The position numbers and the translations under genes were made by a program. A model generated the notes under the pieces. That model was not told the DNA's origin. It was given only the letters and a program-made list of their open reading frames with translations, and did no database searches. This document shows positions 22,352 to 31,561 of a DNA stretch of 64,000 bases, piece after piece. The stretch is from assembly GCA_963805715.1 (NCBI GenBank), contig CAWDVK010000009.1:248001-312000 (forward strand), given 5' to 3'. This stretch comes from CAWDVK01 sp963805715. Lineage in GTDB: Bacteria; Actinomycetota; Actinomycetes; Streptosporangiales; Streptosporangiaceae. Each line of letters starts with the position of its first letter. The stretch's first letter is position 1.

Positions 22352-25300
22352 ATGGCTGCCATGCGGATCGGCAGCCTCACCTCCACTGACCTTTTCTGCG
22401 GAACGGCGGCCCGGCCGCTCCAGATTGTCCGGGTGCAGCTGGCCGGCACCGGCGGTCAGCGCCCCGGCGATGCCCGCCGGGCCGATCCGGCGGATGCGGT
22501 CCGCGTGCGCATCGAGGGCCCCGGCGTGACCACGCCGGAGCCCGCCCGGGTCCGGCCGGACGGCGCCGGGGCCGCGGTCGAGGTGGGCGTGGCCGTCGCG
22601 GCGCCCGCGCTGCCCGGCAGCACCCGGCAGGTGACAGCGATCGCGACCGGGCCCGCCGAGCGGGCCGAGCTGACCGGCCTGATCACGGTGGCCGAAGCCG
22701 GCTGGACCATGTGGATGATCAGTCACTTCCACTACGACCCGGTGTGGTGGAGCACGCAGGGCCAGTTCCTGGAGTCCCGGCTGCTGCTGCCGGGCGAGGA
22801 CGGCAGCCTGCCGGATGTGCGGACCGCCTTCGAGCTCGTCCGGCTGCACCTGGACGCCGCCCGCCGCGATCCCGACTACAAGTTCGTGCTGGCCGAGATC
22901 GACTACCTGAAGCCGCACTTCGATGCCCATCCCGAGGACCGGGCCGACCTGCTCGCGTTCATCGCCGAGGGCCGCATCGAGCTGGTGGGCGGCAGTTACA
23001 ACGAGCCGAACACCAACCTCACCTCCGCTGAGTCCACGATCAGGAATGCCGTCTACGGGCTGGCCTACCAGCGCGCCGTGCTGGGCGGCGACCCGCGGGC
23101 CGCCTGGATGCTGGATGCCTTCGGCTTCGATCCCGGCTACCCGGGCCTGATGGCGGCCGCGGGCCTGGCCGACTCGTCCTGGGCCCGCGGGCCTTTTCAC
23201 CAGTGGGGGCCGAACCGGACCGCCGGAGACAACCGGCTCATGCAGTTCGCGTCCGAGTTCGAATGGCTCTCGCCATCCGGAGCCGGGCTGCTGACCAGCT
23301 ACATGGCGAATCATTACTCAGCTGGCTGGGGCACGCAGCAGGCGGCCGACCTGCCCGCCGCCGAGCAGGACGCCTACCGCCAGTTCAGCGAGCTCGCGCC
23401 GGTCGCTGCCACTCGCAACGTGCTGCTGCCGGTCGGCGGCGATCACGTGATCCCGTCGCGCTGGGCCACCGCCATCCACCGGGACTGGAACGCGCGCTAC
23501 CTCTGGCCGCGGTTCGTCACGGCGGTGCCGAGCGAATTCTTCGCTGCCGTGCGCGCCGAGTCCACCGCACGGGACATCTGGATCACGCCGCAGACCAGGG
23601 ACATGAACCCGGTGTACACCGGCAAGGACGTCTCCTACATCGACACCAAGCAGGGCCAGCGGGCCGCCGAGACGGCCGTCGAGGACGGCGAGCGGCTGGC
23701 CACCCTGGCCTGGCTGGCCGGCGCGGACTACCCGGCCGCCAGCCTGGACAAGGCCTGGCGGCTGCTGGCCTTCGGCGCTCACCACGACGCCATCACCGGC
23801 ACCGAGGGCGACCAGGTCTACCTGGACCTGCTGGCCGGCTGGCGGGAGGCCTACGACCGGGGCGATGCCGCCCGCCGCGACGCGATCGGCTACCTGGCCG
23901 CGCTGGCCGATACGGCCAGCCTGGCCGGCCGCGCGGCCGGCACCGCGCACGGCGGCACCGCGCACGGCGGCACCGCGCACGGCGGCACCGCGCACGGCGG
24001 CACCGCGGCCGGGCCTGGCCAGGCCGTTGTCATCATGGCGGTCAACACCCTGTCAGCGCCCCGGTCCGGCCTGGCCAGCACCGACCTCACGCTGGCCGAG
24101 CCGGGAACCGGCTGGATCGAGCTGCGCGACGACTCCGGCGCGCCGGTGCCGTTCCTGGCCGGCGGCATCAGCCGGCACCCCGACGGCTCGCTCGCCGCCA
24201 TCACGCTGACCTTCCGGGCCCGCAACGTCCCGGCCGCCGGCTACCGGGCGTACCTGGCCGTGCCGTCCGCGGCGGCCGGGCCCGGCGCGGCCGGCTGGCA
24301 GCCGGTCCCCGGCGCCGCGATCGAGAACGACGCCTTCCTGGTGCGGGCCGACCCGGCCCGCGGCGGCACGCTGTCCCGGGTCCTGGATAAGCGCACCGGG
24401 ACCGAGCTGCTGGCCGGCCCGGCCAACGAGCTGGTCCTGCAGGAGGAGTACGCCACGCATCCGCGCTGGGGCGAGGGCCCGTGGCTGCTGTGCCCGAAGG
24501 GACCCGGCACCGGGTCCGCGGCCCGGCCGGCCCGGCTGCGGGCCGAGCGCTGCCCGATCGGCAGCAGGCTGGTCGCCGAGCTCGAGCTGGGCGGCCTGCG
24601 GGTGACGCAGGAGACGCTGCTGTGGGACGGCGCGGACCGGGTCGAGTTCAGGACGCACGTGGACGGGGCCATCGGCCAGGACCGGCTGCTGCGGGTCGCC
24701 TTCCCGGCCCGCGTGCCCGGCGGCCTGCCGGTCTACCAGACCGCGCTGTCGGTGATCGGGCGGCCGCCCGGCTCGCCCGGCACCGACGTGGCCGAGCACT
24801 CCTTCACGCTCGACAACCCGGCGCATGAGTGGTTCGCTCTCGGCTCCACCGCCCGCGTCTCGCTGGCCGGGCCGGGCGGCCAGCGCCAGCTGCAGGCGAT
24901 CGGGGTGGCCGAGCTGATCACGCCCGCCGCGGCCCGCGGCGCGAGTGACAGCGGTGCCGGGGCCGGCACGCGGCAGCCGGTCCGCGATCTGCTGGTCGCG
25001 CTGGCGCGGCAGGGCGTGACGGCAACCTGCTCAGCGCCGGACGGCCCGCGGTACGGCGCCATCGAGATCGATTCCAACCTGCCCGACGTCCGGATCAGCC
25101 TCGGCGGCCCCGAGGGCAACGCCTTCACCGCGGCCGTCCTGCGCACCGATCCGGCCGCGGCAGCCGCCCTGGACGCCCGGCTGGCCAGCCGGGGCACTGC
25201 CCGCGTCTGGGTGCCGGCCAGCCAGAGCCGGGCCGCTGCGTTCGCGCCCGGCGCCGACCTGCGCGGGCCGCGGGACCTGCCCGTGCTGATCATCGCCGGG

Positions 25301-26890
25301 GCTGACCTGGATGGCGCCGTCAGCGCGGTCATCGATGACCTCGCCGATGCGCAGATCGAGGTCGAGGCCGCCGGCAGCGCGGTCGCCGAGCCGCTGCAGC
25401 CGGAGCCGGCCGCCCCGGCGGGCGGGCCGGGAACGGCGCTCGCCGCGCACACCGTCGCGCTGCTGAACCGCGGCACGCCGAGCAGCCTGGTGACGCCGGA
25501 GGGCACGCTGACCATCGCGCTGATGCGGGCCTGCAGCAGCTGGCCGTGCGGCGTCTGGATCGACGGCGAGCCGCGGACCGTCCCGGACGGCAGCAGCTTC
25601 GCCTGGCAGCACTGGAGTCATACGTTCGAGTACGCGCTCGCCGCCGGTCCCGGTGACTGGCGCAGCGCCGGGTTCGCGCTGGCCGGGCTGGACTACAACC
25701 ACGACCTGCTGACCGCCCGCACCGGGCTGCACGCCGGGCCGCTGCCCGCGCGGGCCAGCCTGGCCAGCGCGGAGCCGCCGGCCGCCGCGCTGATGGCGCT
25801 CAAGCCGCGGGGCAACCCGCTGTCCCCCGGCGCGCAGCCCAGCCGGGCCGACGGGGTGACGATGCGGCTGCGTGACCTTTCCGGCGGGGGCACGCCGGTT
25901 CCGGCCCGCGTCCGGCTGTTCACCGCCCTGGCCGCGGCCAGGGCGAGCGGCCTGTGCGAGGACACCGAGGGCGACCCGGTGCCGGTCGCCGACGGCAGCG
26001 CGGCGGCGCAGGTGCCGCCGGCCGGCGTCGTGACGCTGGCCGTGACGCCGCTCCCGCCGTCCTGGACGCCGGGCCGTCCCGGCGGCGCGGCCGGGACGGC
26101 CGTCGCATCTCCCGAGCCGGCCCAGCCCGTCTACTCCCGGTACTGGCTGCACGGGAAGGGACCGGCGCCGGCCGGGAACCTGCCGGTCGCGGTGCACCTG
26201 AGTCCCGAGCGGATTGCCCTGGACCCGGCCGGGTCCGCGCGGCTCCGGCTCACTGTCGCCGGCGGCCCCGAGCCGGCCGCTGGCAAGATCGCGCTGATCG
26301 TGCCGCCGGGGCTCAGCGCGGAGCCGGCCGGGCCGCTCGGTTACGACCTGCCGGGTAACGGCCAGGCCGCCTGGGAGCTGACCGTCCGTGCCCGGCCCGG
26401 CGGGCCCGCCGGGCGGCTGTTCCTGGCCGCGCAGATCACCGACGACGCGGGCCAGCTCATCGAGGACGCGGCACTGGTCACGGTCGGCGAGCCGGCCGCG
26501 CCGCCGGCCGACCTGCCGCTGGCGCAGCTGGTGCCCTTGCTGGAGGCAGACCAGCAGGCCCTGGCCGGCGAGCTGGACGTGACGCTGGCCGGCCGCGATC
26601 TGACGCTGCGCCCCGGCGAGGATGGCGCGATCACCGCCATGCTGGTCAACCGGACCGCTTCGCCGGTCCGCGGCGAGGCCCAGCTGATCTCGCCATTCGG
26701 GAGCTGGGTGCAGGTGCCGGTCGCGGCCACCGGCTTCGCCGCCGAGGCGGGCGCGGGCGCGACCGTCAGCTTTGCCGTCACGGTGCCCGGCCCGGCCCGG
26801 CCCGGCCAGCAGTGGTGGGCCATCCTCAAGATCATGTATTTCGGCCGCATCCGGTATGCCGAGCCCGTGCTGGTGACCGTCGCCGGGTGA
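22352..26890 (+). CDS. Large GH38 alpha-mannosidase-like glycoside hydrolase
   Basis: A 1512-aa enzyme. Residues 1-118 form a beta-rich lead without a familiar name. The GH38 catalytic domain begins ISHFHYDPVWW (zinc His and Asp, ~124-133), then EIDYLKPHF, WMLDAFGFDPGYPG (nucleophile Asp) and FGAHHDAITGT (zinc ligands, ~475). The GH38 beta domains follow (AIENDAFLVRADPARGGTLSRVLDKRTG). The last ~250 residues contain a NEW3-like immunoglobulin domain (ERIALDPAGSARLRLTVAG) and a terminal beta domain. No signal peptide is evident. Codon 1 could also be the ATG at 22361. A LacI regulator is divergent. It probably trims alpha-mannosides from glycans, though GH38 specificity varies. Confidence 0.88.
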   Translation: MAAMRIGSLTSTDLFCGTAARPLQIVRVQLAGTGGQRPGDARRADPADAVRVRIEGPGVTTPEPARVRPDGAGAAVEVGVAVAAPALPGSTRQVTAIATGPAERAELTGLITVAEAGWTMWMISHFHYDPVWWSTQGQFLESRLLLPGEDGSLPDVRTAFELVRLHLDAARRDPDYKFVLAEIDYLKPHFDAHPEDRADLLAFIAEGRIELVGGSYNEPNTNLTSAESTIRNAVYGLAYQRAVLGGDPRAAWMLDAFGFDPGYPGLMAAAGLADSSWARGPFHQWGPNRTAGDNRLMQFASEFEWLSPSGAGLLTSYMANHYSAGWGTQQAADLPAAEQDAYRQFSELAPVAATRNVLLPVGGDHVIPSRWATAIHRDWNARYLWPRFVTAVPSEFFAAVRAESTARDIWITPQTRDMNPVYTGKDVSYIDTKQGQRAAETAVEDGERLATLAWLAGADYPAASLDKAWRLLAFGAHHDAITGTEGDQVYLDLLAGWREAYDRGDAARRDAIGYLAALADTASLAGRAAGTAHGGTAHGGTAHGGTAHGGTAAGPGQAVVIMAVNTLSAPRSGLASTDLTLAEPGTGWIELRDDSGAPVPFLAGGISRHPDGSLAAITLTFRARNVPAAGYRAYLAVPSAAAGPGAAGWQPVPGAAIENDAFLVRADPARGGTLSRVLDKRTGTELLAGPANELVLQEEYATHPRWGEGPWLLCPKGPGTGSAARPARLRAERCPIGSRLVAELELGGLRVTQETLLWDGADRVEFRTHVDGAIGQDRLLRVAFPARVPGGLPVYQTALSVIGRPPGSPGTDVAEHSFTLDNPAHEWFALGSTARVSLAGPGGQRQLQAIGVAELITPAAARGASDSGAGAGTRQPVRDLLVALARQGVTATCSAPDGPRYGAIEIDSNLPDVRISLGGPEGNAFTAAVLRTDPAAAAALDARLASRGTARVWVPASQSRAAAFAPGADLRGPRDLPVLIIAGADLDGAVSAVIDDLADAQIEVEAAGSAVAEPLQPEPAAPAGGPGTALAAHTVALLNRGTPSSLVTPEGTLTIALMRACSSWPCGVWIDGEPRTVPDGSSFAWQHWSHTFEYALAAGPGDWRSAGFALAGLDYNHDLLTARTGLHAGPLPARASLASAEPPAAALMALKPRGNPLSPGAQPSRADGVTMRLRDLSGGGTPVPARVRLFTALAAARASGLCEDTEGDPVPVADGSAAAQVPPAGVVTLAVTPLPPSWTPGRPGGAAGTAVASPEPAQPVYSRYWLHGKGPAPAGNLPVAVHLSPERIALDPAGSARLRLTVAGGPEPAAGKIALIVPPGLSAEPAGPLGYDLPGNGQAAWELTVRARPGGPAGRLFLAAQITDDAGQLIEDAALVTVGEPAAPPADLPLAQLVPLLEADQQALAGELDVTLAGRDLTLRPGEDGAITAMLVNRTASPVRGEAQLISPFGSWVQVPVAATGFAAEAGAGATVSFAVTVPGPARPGQQWWAILKIMYFGRIRYAEPVLVTVAG
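23939..24007. repeat. 15-bp in-frame tandem repeat inside the GH38 gene
   Basis: Four identical copies of ggcaccgcgcacggc plus a partial fifth encode GTAHG repeats between the GH38 helical domain and the first beta domain. The copies are base-identical, which indicates recent expansion. The position is an interdomain linker where length changes are tolerated. Confidence 0.92.
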
Positions 26891-26996
26891 GCCGGCTCCT
26901 GGTCATGGCCGGGCCAAGGCGGCGCCGTCATGCTGGCCACCAGCAGGCAGTCAGGTGAGACACTGGGACTGACCAGTGCCCACCCTCAGAAGGCAG

Positions 26997-29483
26997 ATGA
27001 CCACTGACATCGCGCTCCCCGTGGGGAACCTCCCGGCTGAGCCGAATAGTTTCGTCGGGCGCGCCCGCGACCTGACCGAGCTCGCGCTGCTGCTGGGCGA
27101 GGCTCGCGCGCTGACGCTGTGCGGTCCCGGCGGCATCGGCAAGACGCGGCTCGCCCTGCGGCTGGCGGGCGAGCTGCTGCCCGGCTTCCCGGACGGCGCA
27201 TGGCTGGCCGAGCTGGCCGACACCAGTGATCCCGCCATGGTCGTCCGCAGGCTCGCGGCCACCCTCGGCATCCGCGAGGAGCCGGAACTCCCGGTGGAAG
27301 AGACGCTGACGGATGCCCTCAGGTCGCGCCGCCTGCTGCTGATCCTGGATAACTGCGAGCATCTCGTGGACGCGAGCGCGGCACTGGTCCAGCGGCTGCT
27401 CGCCAGCTGCCCGTGGGTCCGGGTGATTGCCACCAGCCGCGAGCCGCTGCGGGTGCGCGGCGAGACGGTCTGGCGGGTGCCTCCGCTGGAGCTGCCGGCC
27501 AGCGGCGAGCTGACGGCCAGCGGCCTGCTGGCGCATGAGGCGGTACGGCTGTTCGCCGACCGCGCCGCAGCGGTCCGCCCTGGCTTCGAGGTCGGCCCCG
27601 ACAACGCCGAGGCGGTGGCCCGCCTCTGCCGGATGCTGGACGGCATGCCGCTGGCCATCGAGCTGGCCGCGGCCCGGGCCCGGGCCCTGTCGCTCGAGCA
27701 GATCTGCGGCCGGCTCGGTGACCGGTTCCGGCTGCTCGCGTCCGGTGACCGGACCGCGCCGCAGCGGCAGCAGACCCTGCGGGCCGCCGTGGACTGGAGC
27801 TACGGGCTGCTGACCCCGGCCGAGCAGACCCTGCTGCGCCGGCTCTCGGTCTTCTCCGGCTGGAATCTGGAGATGGCCGAGCAGGTCTGCGCCGACGAGG
27901 CGATCCCGGCCAGCCAGGTGCTGGACCTGCTCGCCGCGCTGATTGACAAGTCCCTGGTCACCCTAGACGCGGAGTTCTCCGGCGACGCCCGCTACCGGCT
28001 GCTGGACACCATCAGGGACTACGCCACCGGCCGGCTGGCGGCCTCCGGGGAGCAGGAGCAGATCAGGCGGGCGCACCGCGACTACATGCTGCGGCTGTGC
28101 GAGGACATCATCCGGGTCGCGTTCCGGCGCGGGGATCCGCCCTGGCCCGCCAGGGTCGCCATGTACCACCGCGTCGCCGTCGAGCGGCCCAACTACCGGG
28201 CCGCGCTGGCGGAATGCCTCGACGCCGGCGACGCGGAAGCCGGCCTGCGGATCTGCCGGGCGCTGCGCGGCCCGTGGGTGGCCTACGGCGACCTGGCCGA
28301 GGGCACCGGCTGGTCCGACTGCTTCCTGCGGCTCGGCGGCCAGGTCCAGCCGCGGATCAGGGCGAGCGCGCTGATGCTCAGGGCCGAGCTGGCGTTCGAG
28401 CAGCAGGATTACCGGACCGCCACCGAGTGCGCCGAGGCCGCGGTCAGCCTCTGCCGGGCGGAGTCCGACTCCGGCCAGGCGGGCGCCCTGCGCGTGCTCG
28501 CCCTGGTCAGCCTGCGCGGCGGGCGCCTCGATGAGGCCCTCGCCAGCGCGCAGGCGGCGATCGAGTCGGCCCGGGCCGCGGCGGACGAGTGGGAGGAAGG
28601 GCTCGCGCTCGCCGCGAAGGCCGCCATTATCGCCCGGCAGGGTGATCTGGCCGGCGCCCAGCGTGCCTTCGAGGTGACGCTGGACGTGCTGCGCGACAAC
28701 AACGGCTGGGGCGTGGCCCACACCCTGTCCGGATTCGGCAACCTGGCCAGGGCCTGCGGCGATTACGCCGCGGCGCTGCGGCATTTCCGCAGCGCTCTCG
28801 CGCTCTACCAGGAGATTGATGCCCGGCCGGAGATCGCGCGCTGCCTGGCCGGGATCGGCTGGGTCGGGCTTTCGCAGGGGGACCTTGAGCTTGCCGCCGA
28901 GAGCCTGACGACGAGCATCCGGCTGAGCCTGGCCACCGGGCAGCGGCTGGCCATCGCCCGCGGCCTGGAGGCGCTCGCGGTCCTGGCCGTGGCTCGCCGC
29001 GAGCAGGCCAGGGCGGTCACCCTGGCGGGCGCCTCGGTGGCACTGCGGGAGGCAGCCGGGCAGGTTACCTCGGCGTCCGCCGGGGCCCGCATCGACGCGC
29101 TGCTCGAGTCGGCGCGCCGGAAGCTGGGCGAGCCGCAGTGCACCGCGCTGATGGCCGCGGGCGCCGCGATGAGCACTGCCGATGCTGTCCGGTTCGCCAC
29201 CGACACCGCCGCCCCGCCGGCCGGGCCGGGCACGGGCTTCAGCATCCCCGCGCAGCGCGAGGCATCCGCCCCGGACGGCCGCGGCGGCCTGACGCTGCGT
29301 GAGCGGGAGATCGCGACGCTCATCGCCCGCGGGATGTCGAACCGCGGCATCGCCGGCGAATTGACCATCAGCCCGGCTACCGCGGCGCGGCACGTGGCGA
29401 ATATCTTCGCCAAGCTCGGATTCAGCAGCCGGGCTCAGGTGGCCGCCTGGGCGGTCGAGCACGAGACGAATGGCCACGGCTGA
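26997..29483 (+). CDS. LuxR-family regulator with STAND-type ATPase and TPR-like repeats
   Basis: An 828-aa signal-transduction ATPase. The N-terminal segment LPAEPNSFVGRARDLTELALLL leads into Walker A GPGGIGKTRLALRLAG (~residues 42-57) and Walker B RLLLILDNCEHLVD, with IATSREPLRVRGE as sensor. The winged-helix part is AVDWSYGLLTPAEQTLLRRLSVF. About 350 residues of helical TPR-like repeats follow. The C-terminus is a complete LuxR HTH (GLTLREREIATLIARGMSNR ... FAKLGFSSRAQVAAWAV). The activating ligand is unknown. ATG at 26997 has AAGG five bases upstream. It stands alone; the 458 bases after it contain several dyads. Confidence 0.9.
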   Translation: MTTDIALPVGNLPAEPNSFVGRARDLTELALLLGEARALTLCGPGGIGKTRLALRLAGELLPGFPDGAWLAELADTSDPAMVVRRLAATLGIREEPELPVEETLTDALRSRRLLLILDNCEHLVDASAALVQRLLASCPWVRVIATSREPLRVRGETVWRVPPLELPASGELTASGLLAHEAVRLFADRAAAVRPGFEVGPDNAEAVARLCRMLDGMPLAIELAAARARALSLEQICGRLGDRFRLLASGDRTAPQRQQTLRAAVDWSYGLLTPAEQTLLRRLSVFSGWNLEMAEQVCADEAIPASQVLDLLAALIDKSLVTLDAEFSGDARYRLLDTIRDYATGRLAASGEQEQIRRAHRDYMLRLCEDIIRVAFRRGDPPWPARVAMYHRVAVERPNYRAALAECLDAGDAEAGLRICRALRGPWVAYGDLAEGTGWSDCFLRLGGQVQPRIRASALMLRAELAFEQQDYRTATECAEAAVSLCRAESDSGQAGALRVLALVSLRGGRLDEALASAQAAIESARAAADEWEEGLALAAKAAIIARQGDLAGAQRAFEVTLDVLRDNNGWGVAHTLSGFGNLARACGDYAAALRHFRSALALYQEIDARPEIARCLAGIGWVGLSQGDLELAAESLTTSIRLSLATGQRLAIARGLEALAVLAVARREQARAVTLAGASVALREAAGQVTSASAGARIDALLESARRKLGEPQCTALMAAGAAMSTADAVRFATDTAAPPAGPGTGFSIPAQREASAPDGRGGLTLREREIATLIARGMSNRGIAGELTISPATAARHVANIFAKLGFSSRAQVAAWAVEHETNGHG

Positions 29484-29941
29484 CCCGCGCGCTACACATC
29501 GTCGTGCCCGCCTACACAGTCAGCTGACCCGCAGGATGCACATCCGAATGGCTGATTCGGATCATGCGCATTTCCCTCGCGCTGCCTAGTGTCAACCCTG
29601 GAACACGCAGGGTTGTCCGGCCACCAGGAGGGGGATGGCCGGCCATCCGGAGGGTGAGGCCGCGGCCAGCACGGCTATTGCCGGGCGAGCCGGGCAGGCC
29701 ACCCGCCGGTGCCTGCCGGCCCGGCCGCTGCTCGCGCGGCATCCTCGGCGTCACAGGCGCGGATGCCGGCGCGGGAAACGGCCGGGCCCCGGCCCCGGAG
29801 CACGGCTACATAACTGACTACATATTCCTGTCGATGCGGGGCCCGGCTCCCGCTGCATACGGTCGTCAGTGACCGGTCGCGCAGCGGCCGGCCGCCGGGG
29901 GCATGCGACCCCGGAACCGTTCCGCGGAGGGGGCTTGTCCG
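29484..29941. promoter_or_regulatory. Gene-free region with three inverted repeats
   Basis: No credible gene. Three dyads fall within about 110 bases: atccgaat/attcggat (29542-29549 and 29555-29562), aaccctg/cagggtt (29594-29600 and 29608-29614), and the perfect 16-bp palindrome ggatggccggccatcc (29633-29648). An AT-richer patch near 29810-29830 (tacataactgactacatat) may be a promoter for the next gene. The dyads could be a terminator plus operators. Confidence 0.45.
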
Positions 29942-30766
29942 ATGCCGACCACACCGGCGCTCGGCGGCGAGATCACGGTGACGCAGCGCCTCCTCACCTC
30001 GGCCGCCGGCCGGGGCCAGCACCTGGCGCTGACCGGCGGGCCGGCCGCGTACTCCTACGCCGATCTGGCCCAGGCGGTGCAGCGCGCCGCGGCCGGGCTC
30101 GCCTGGCGCGGCCTGCGGCCCAGGGACGTCGTCGGCGTCTACGTGGCTGACGCGGCCGCCTACGTGCTGGCCTGCCATTCGATCCGCGCGGCCGGCGGCA
30201 TACCCTCGCCGATCAACAGCGGCCGCAGCGTCACCGAGATCGCCGGCCAGCTAGCTGACTGCGGCGCGCGCATGCTGCTGACCTCGCAGCCGCTGGCGGC
30301 CGCGGGCCTCGCCGCCGCGGACCGCTCCTGGGTGCGCCAGGTCATCTCCTTCGGCGAGGCGGCCGGCGCCATGCCGTTCACCTCCCTGCTCGGCGTCGGT
30401 ACCCTGCCGCCCTCCGGCGTCCGGCCCAACGACCTGGCTTTACTGCCGTACACCCGGCGGCCGGACGGGGAGCTGCGGCCGACCGGGCTCAGCCACGCGG
30501 ACATGACTGCCGAGCTGATCAGGCTGTCGGCGGAGGCGGCGATCTCCGACCGCGACGTCGTGCTGGCCGCCCCGCCGGCGGGCGACGGACGCAGCTACGC
30601 CATCTGCCTCGATCATGCGCTGCTGCACGGCTCCACGATCGTGGCGACCGGAACCAGCGACCTGGCCGCGGCGGCCGCGGAGCACCACGCCGCCGCCGTC
30701 ATCGTGCCGGCCGGCTACGAGCCCGCCGGGCCCGAGCGGATGCTGGTCTTCGCGGTCGCCTCGTAG
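29942..30766 (+). CDS. Truncated, degenerate AMP-binding (acyl-CoA synthetase-like) protein
   Basis: A 274-residue protein matching the N-terminal half of 4-coumarate/acyl-CoA ligases: TVTQRLLTSAAGRGQHLALTG, YADLAQAVQRAAAGLAWRGLRPRDVVGVYV, CHSIRAAGGIPSPINSGRSVTEI. The place of the adenylate P-loop (YTSGTTGxPKG) reads LPYTRRPDGELRPTGLSH, so the nucleotide-binding glycines and lysine are lost. The C-terminal domain with the catalytic lysine is missing. It has a strong RBS (GGAGGGGG) and clean coding character, so it is expressed-looking rather than obviously decayed. It probably lacks ligase activity; a regulatory or scaffold role is possible. Confidence 0.75.
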   Translation: MPTTPALGGEITVTQRLLTSAAGRGQHLALTGGPAAYSYADLAQAVQRAAAGLAWRGLRPRDVVGVYVADAAAYVLACHSIRAAGGIPSPINSGRSVTEIAGQLADCGARMLLTSQPLAAAGLAAADRSWVRQVISFGEAAGAMPFTSLLGVGTLPPSGVRPNDLALLPYTRRPDGELRPTGLSHADMTAELIRLSAEAAISDRDVVLAAPPAGDGRSYAICLDHALLHGSTIVATGTSDLAAAAAEHHAAAVIVPAGYEPAGPERMLVFAVAS

Positions 30767-30790
30767 CAGGATCAGCCGCGCTCCGGGCGC

Positions 30791-31231
30791 TCACACGTTC
30801 AGCGGGCGGTTCTCGTACGGGGTGCTGAGCACGATGGTGGTGCGGGTCGAGACGCTCGCGGCCGCCCTGATCTCCTGCAGCAGGTCCTCCAGCGCGGTCG
30901 GCGAGGCAACCCGCACCTTGAGAATGTAGTTCTCGTCCCCGGCCACGCTGTGACACGCCTCGATCTCCGCCAGGTGCGCCAGCCGGGCCGGCGCGTCATC
31001 GGGAGCGGCCGGATCGAACGGCCGGATCGACACGAACGCGGTCAGCGGCAAGCCGGCCTCATCCGCGCTGATCAGCGCGGCATAGCCGGTGATCACGCCG
31101 CGTTCCTCCAGCCGCCGGACCCGCTGCTGCACGGCGGACACCGACAGCCCGGTCTGGCGCGCCAGCTCGGTGAAGCTCATCCGCCCGTCCCGGCCCAGCA
31201 GCGAGATGATCTTGCGGTTAATCTCCTCCAC
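30791..31231 (-). CDS. Lrp/AsnC-family transcriptional regulator
   Basis: A 146-residue Lrp: the N-terminal HTH INRKIISLLGRDGRMSFTELARQTGLSVSAVQQRVRRLEERGVI spans residues ~4-47. The RAM ligand-binding domain is AFVSIRPFDP, ACHSVAGDENYILKVRVASPTALEDLLQEI and ends STRTTIVLSTPYENRPL. These regulators sense amino acids. The start is GTG at 31231 since family proteins begin (M/V)xxINRKII. The longer frame upstream reads through the LuxR remnant. It is convergent with the AMP-binding gene; its targets are unknown. Confidence 0.92.
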   Translation of the reverse strand: MEEINRKIISLLGRDGRMSFTELARQTGLSVSAVQQRVRRLEERGVITGYAALISADEAGLPLTAFVSIRPFDPAAPDDAPARLAHLAEIEACHSVAGDENYILKVRVASPTALEDLLQEIRAAASVSTRTTIVLSTPYENRPLNV

Positions 31232-31290
31232 GAGGTCACCGTAGCCTGCCGCCGGGAACGGCGGATCCAGGCCGGGGAATGGCCGCCGCG

Positions 31291-31409
31291 CTAGCGGATC
31301 AGGCCGAGCTCCCGCGCCCGGGCGGCGGCCTCGGTGCGGTTGGCCGCGCCGAGCTTGGCCAGCACATGGCTGACGTGCTTCTTGACGGTATCGTCGCTGC
31401 CCGATAGCG
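31291..31409 (-). pseudogene. Remnant of a LuxR/NarL-type regulator (C-terminal half of the HTH)
   Basis: The minus strand reads LSGSDDTVKKHVSHVLAKLG then AANRTEAAARARELGLIR and a stop at 31291. This is the recognition helix and end of a LuxR-family HTH. Everything upstream is gone, and the sequence runs directly into the end of a WhiB-like gene on the other strand. About 38 codons remain. The homology is clear because the DxTVKKHVSxxLxKLG pattern is diagnostic. Confidence 0.75.
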
Positions 31410-31410
31410 A

Positions 31411-31561
31411 GCCCTGCCTGGCCGGGGCGATCGAGCGCCGCGAGCCCTACGGAGTCTGGGGCGGCGAGCTCTTCAGCCAGGGCGTCATCACCGCGCGCAA
31501 GAGACCGCGCGGCCGGCCGCCGGGCCCTAGCGCGAGCCGCCGGCCAGGGAACGGCCGATGA
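31411..31561 (+). pseudogene. Remnant of a WhiB-like regulator with AT-hook (WhiB7-like C-terminus)
   Basis: The plus strand reads CLAGAIERREPYGVWGGELF then SQGVITARKRPRGRPPG. This contains the last iron-sulfur cysteine, the invariant GVWGG turn and a C-terminal RGRP AT-hook as in WhiB7-type proteins. The N-terminal part with the other three cysteines is absent; the frame there reads antisense to the LuxR remnant. The 3' end overlaps the acyl-CoA dehydrogenase stop on the other strand. It is therefore a truncated, inactive fragment. Confidence 0.72.
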
